In this document: positions 63,307 to 64,000 of the stretch, piece after piece | Layout of the letters: each line of letters starts with the position of its first letter | Position numbering within the stretch: the stretch's first letter is position 1 | Source of the DNA: Microcystis wesenbergii NRERC-220 | GTDB taxonomy: Bacteria; Cyanobacteriota; Cyanobacteriia; Cyanobacteriales; Microcystaceae | Length of the DNA stretch: 64,000 nucleotides | Assembly (NCBI RefSeq): GCF_032027425.1 | Contig: NZ_JAVSJA010000001.1 | Coordinates: 1,736,001 to 1,800,000 of the forward strand | Direction: 5' to 3' | The notes under the pieces: model-generated | What the model was told of the DNA's origin: nothing | Seen by the model: the letters and a program-made list of their open reading frames with translations, nothing else | Database searches by the model: none | Position numbers and translations under genes: made by a program

Positions 63307-64000
63307 TTACACCCCGTAAACGAAGTCAGCATTAGTCATCGCCGCAGTCCCAACATTAGCAATTAGGTAACTACCGGCTGTGGTTGAGTCAGGGTTATAG
63401 AAGATGTTGCCGTCGCTAGGGGTAAAGTAGATGCCGGACAGGTCTGTTGGGTTCCAGCCGGGACTCCCCACGAAGAACCAGCCAGCGTTAAGGACATTTC
63501 CAGGCACATTACCACCAACAAAGCTCAGACCCGTGATCGCCCCCGGAGAAAAGGCGAAGCTGCTGTCAAGACTGTCCGCCAGAATGATCGTGTCATCGGC
63601 TACGGAGAATAGGGTGATCAGATCACGGCTCTGGGGATTAGCTGGGCCGGGGGGCAATGATATAAACGACACTTCCGTGAGCCTGAAGAAATCATTTCCA
63701 GCGCCACCGGTAAGGGTATCCTGACCGAAACCACCTTCGAGGGTGTCGTTGCCAGCACCGCCGTTGATTATGTTGGCGGAGGCATTACCCGTCACCGAGT
63801 CGTTACCAGCACCCATATTGGCGTTTTCAAAGTTGATGAAGCTTTCACCGCCAAAGTTGGTTAACCCAGTGGCCATATTGAACACGTAGTTACCACCGAA
63901 GACAGTGTGGTCGATGGTATCGATGCCAGCGCCACCGTCCATAGTTTCGTTACCAATTCCCGAAAAGAGGGTATCGTTACCTGCATCGCCCCGATAGATT
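63307..64000 (-). CDS. RTX calcium-binding repeat protein (C-terminal part)
   Basis: The frame is open to the window edge and continues outside. It shows RTX nonapeptides (GGAGNDTLEGGFGQDTLTGG, NDFF, GDAGNDTLFSGIGNE), which bind calcium in a beta-roll. The last 120 residues (FFVGSPGWNPTDLSGIYFTP and so on) are a C-terminal domain of the type seen in secreted cyanobacterial hemolysin-type proteins exported by type I systems. The N-terminus and any enzymatic domain are not visible. Confidence 0.88.
   Translation of the reverse strand, partial: IYRGDAGNDTLFSGIGNETMDGGAGIDTIDHTVFGGNYVFNMATGLTNFGGESFINFENANMGAGNDSVTGNASANIINGGAGNDTLEGGFGQDTLTGGAGNDFFRLTEVSFISLPPGPANPQSRDLITLFSVADDTIILADSLDSSFAFSPGAITGLSFVGGNVPGNVLNAGWFFVGSPGWNPTDLSGIYFTPSDGNIFYNPDSTTAGSYLIANVGTAAMTNADFVYGV

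Overview
The window reads as chromosome of a unicellular bloom-forming cyanobacterium, most likely Microcystis aeruginosa or a close relative. Photosystem II genes (psbL, psbJ, psbB), an omega-3 desaturase of the DesB type, a DASH cryptochrome and a phytol-kinase-like protein establish a cyanobacterium. Many GCGATCGC (HIP1) octamers, abundant heptamer tandem repeats between genes, small inverted-repeat elements, and many Uma2, DUF29 and PIN/antitoxin genes point to Microcystis. The genus call is inference from remembered protein and repeat style, not from a database search.

Layout. 1-5.1 kb is housekeeping: the end of the psbEFLJ operon, psbB on the opposite strand, tatC and nadA. 5.4-6.8 kb is a DASH cryptochrome/photolyase. 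7.1-26.5 kb is an extracellular polysaccharide locus. It has a Wzc-like tyrosine kinase/chain-length regulator, a Wzx-type flippase, a Wzy-like polymerase, four glycosyltransferases, five SAM methyltransferases (two of the FkbM type) and an NAD-dependent sugar epimerase. A block of accessory genes is embedded in it at about 13.4-20.1 kb: a MITE with target duplication, a broken DUF3782 gene, DUF29, two Uma2 paralogues, a Phd-like antitoxin with a truncated PIN toxin, and DUF433. 27-34.5 kb returns to core genes: an HtrA-type protease, a secreted protein, era, a uracil-DNA glycosylase-like protein, rsmD, thrC and a MoaD/ThiS-like protein. 34.7-40.8 kb carries two DNA restriction/modification loci around aspC: a single-chain MmeI-like enzyme and an HNH nuclease with a convergent C5 methyltransferase. 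41-53.2 kb holds desB, tRNA-Arg, a ferrochelatase-like protein with a histidine-rich tail, a DUF2993 protein, yidD, a phytol-kinase-like gene, an aldose-epimerase-like gene, tRNA-Lys, tsaB, a PEP-CTERM protein, cysE and uvrA. 53.3-57.5 kb is accessory, with two decayed VapC toxin genes beside intact small partner genes. 57.6-62.8 kb holds an acyltransferase, fabG, the Anbu proteasome homologue, a TSUP permease, a TPR protein and an M48 protease whose end overlaps tRNA-Leu. The window ends in a DUF29 remnant and the C-terminus of an RTX repeat protein.

The most notable features are: (i) three toxin-antitoxin loci in which the toxin is broken in three different ways while the partner stays open; (ii) heptamer repeat tracts that run directly into start codons and supply one gene's stop codon; (iii) several small inverted-repeat elements, one with a clear 5-bp target duplication and one filling an intergenic gap exactly; (iv) a duplicated 5' fragment of the acyltransferase gene 3.4 kb upstream of the intact gene. 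I found no CRISPR array, rRNA operon, complete insertion sequence or prophage.
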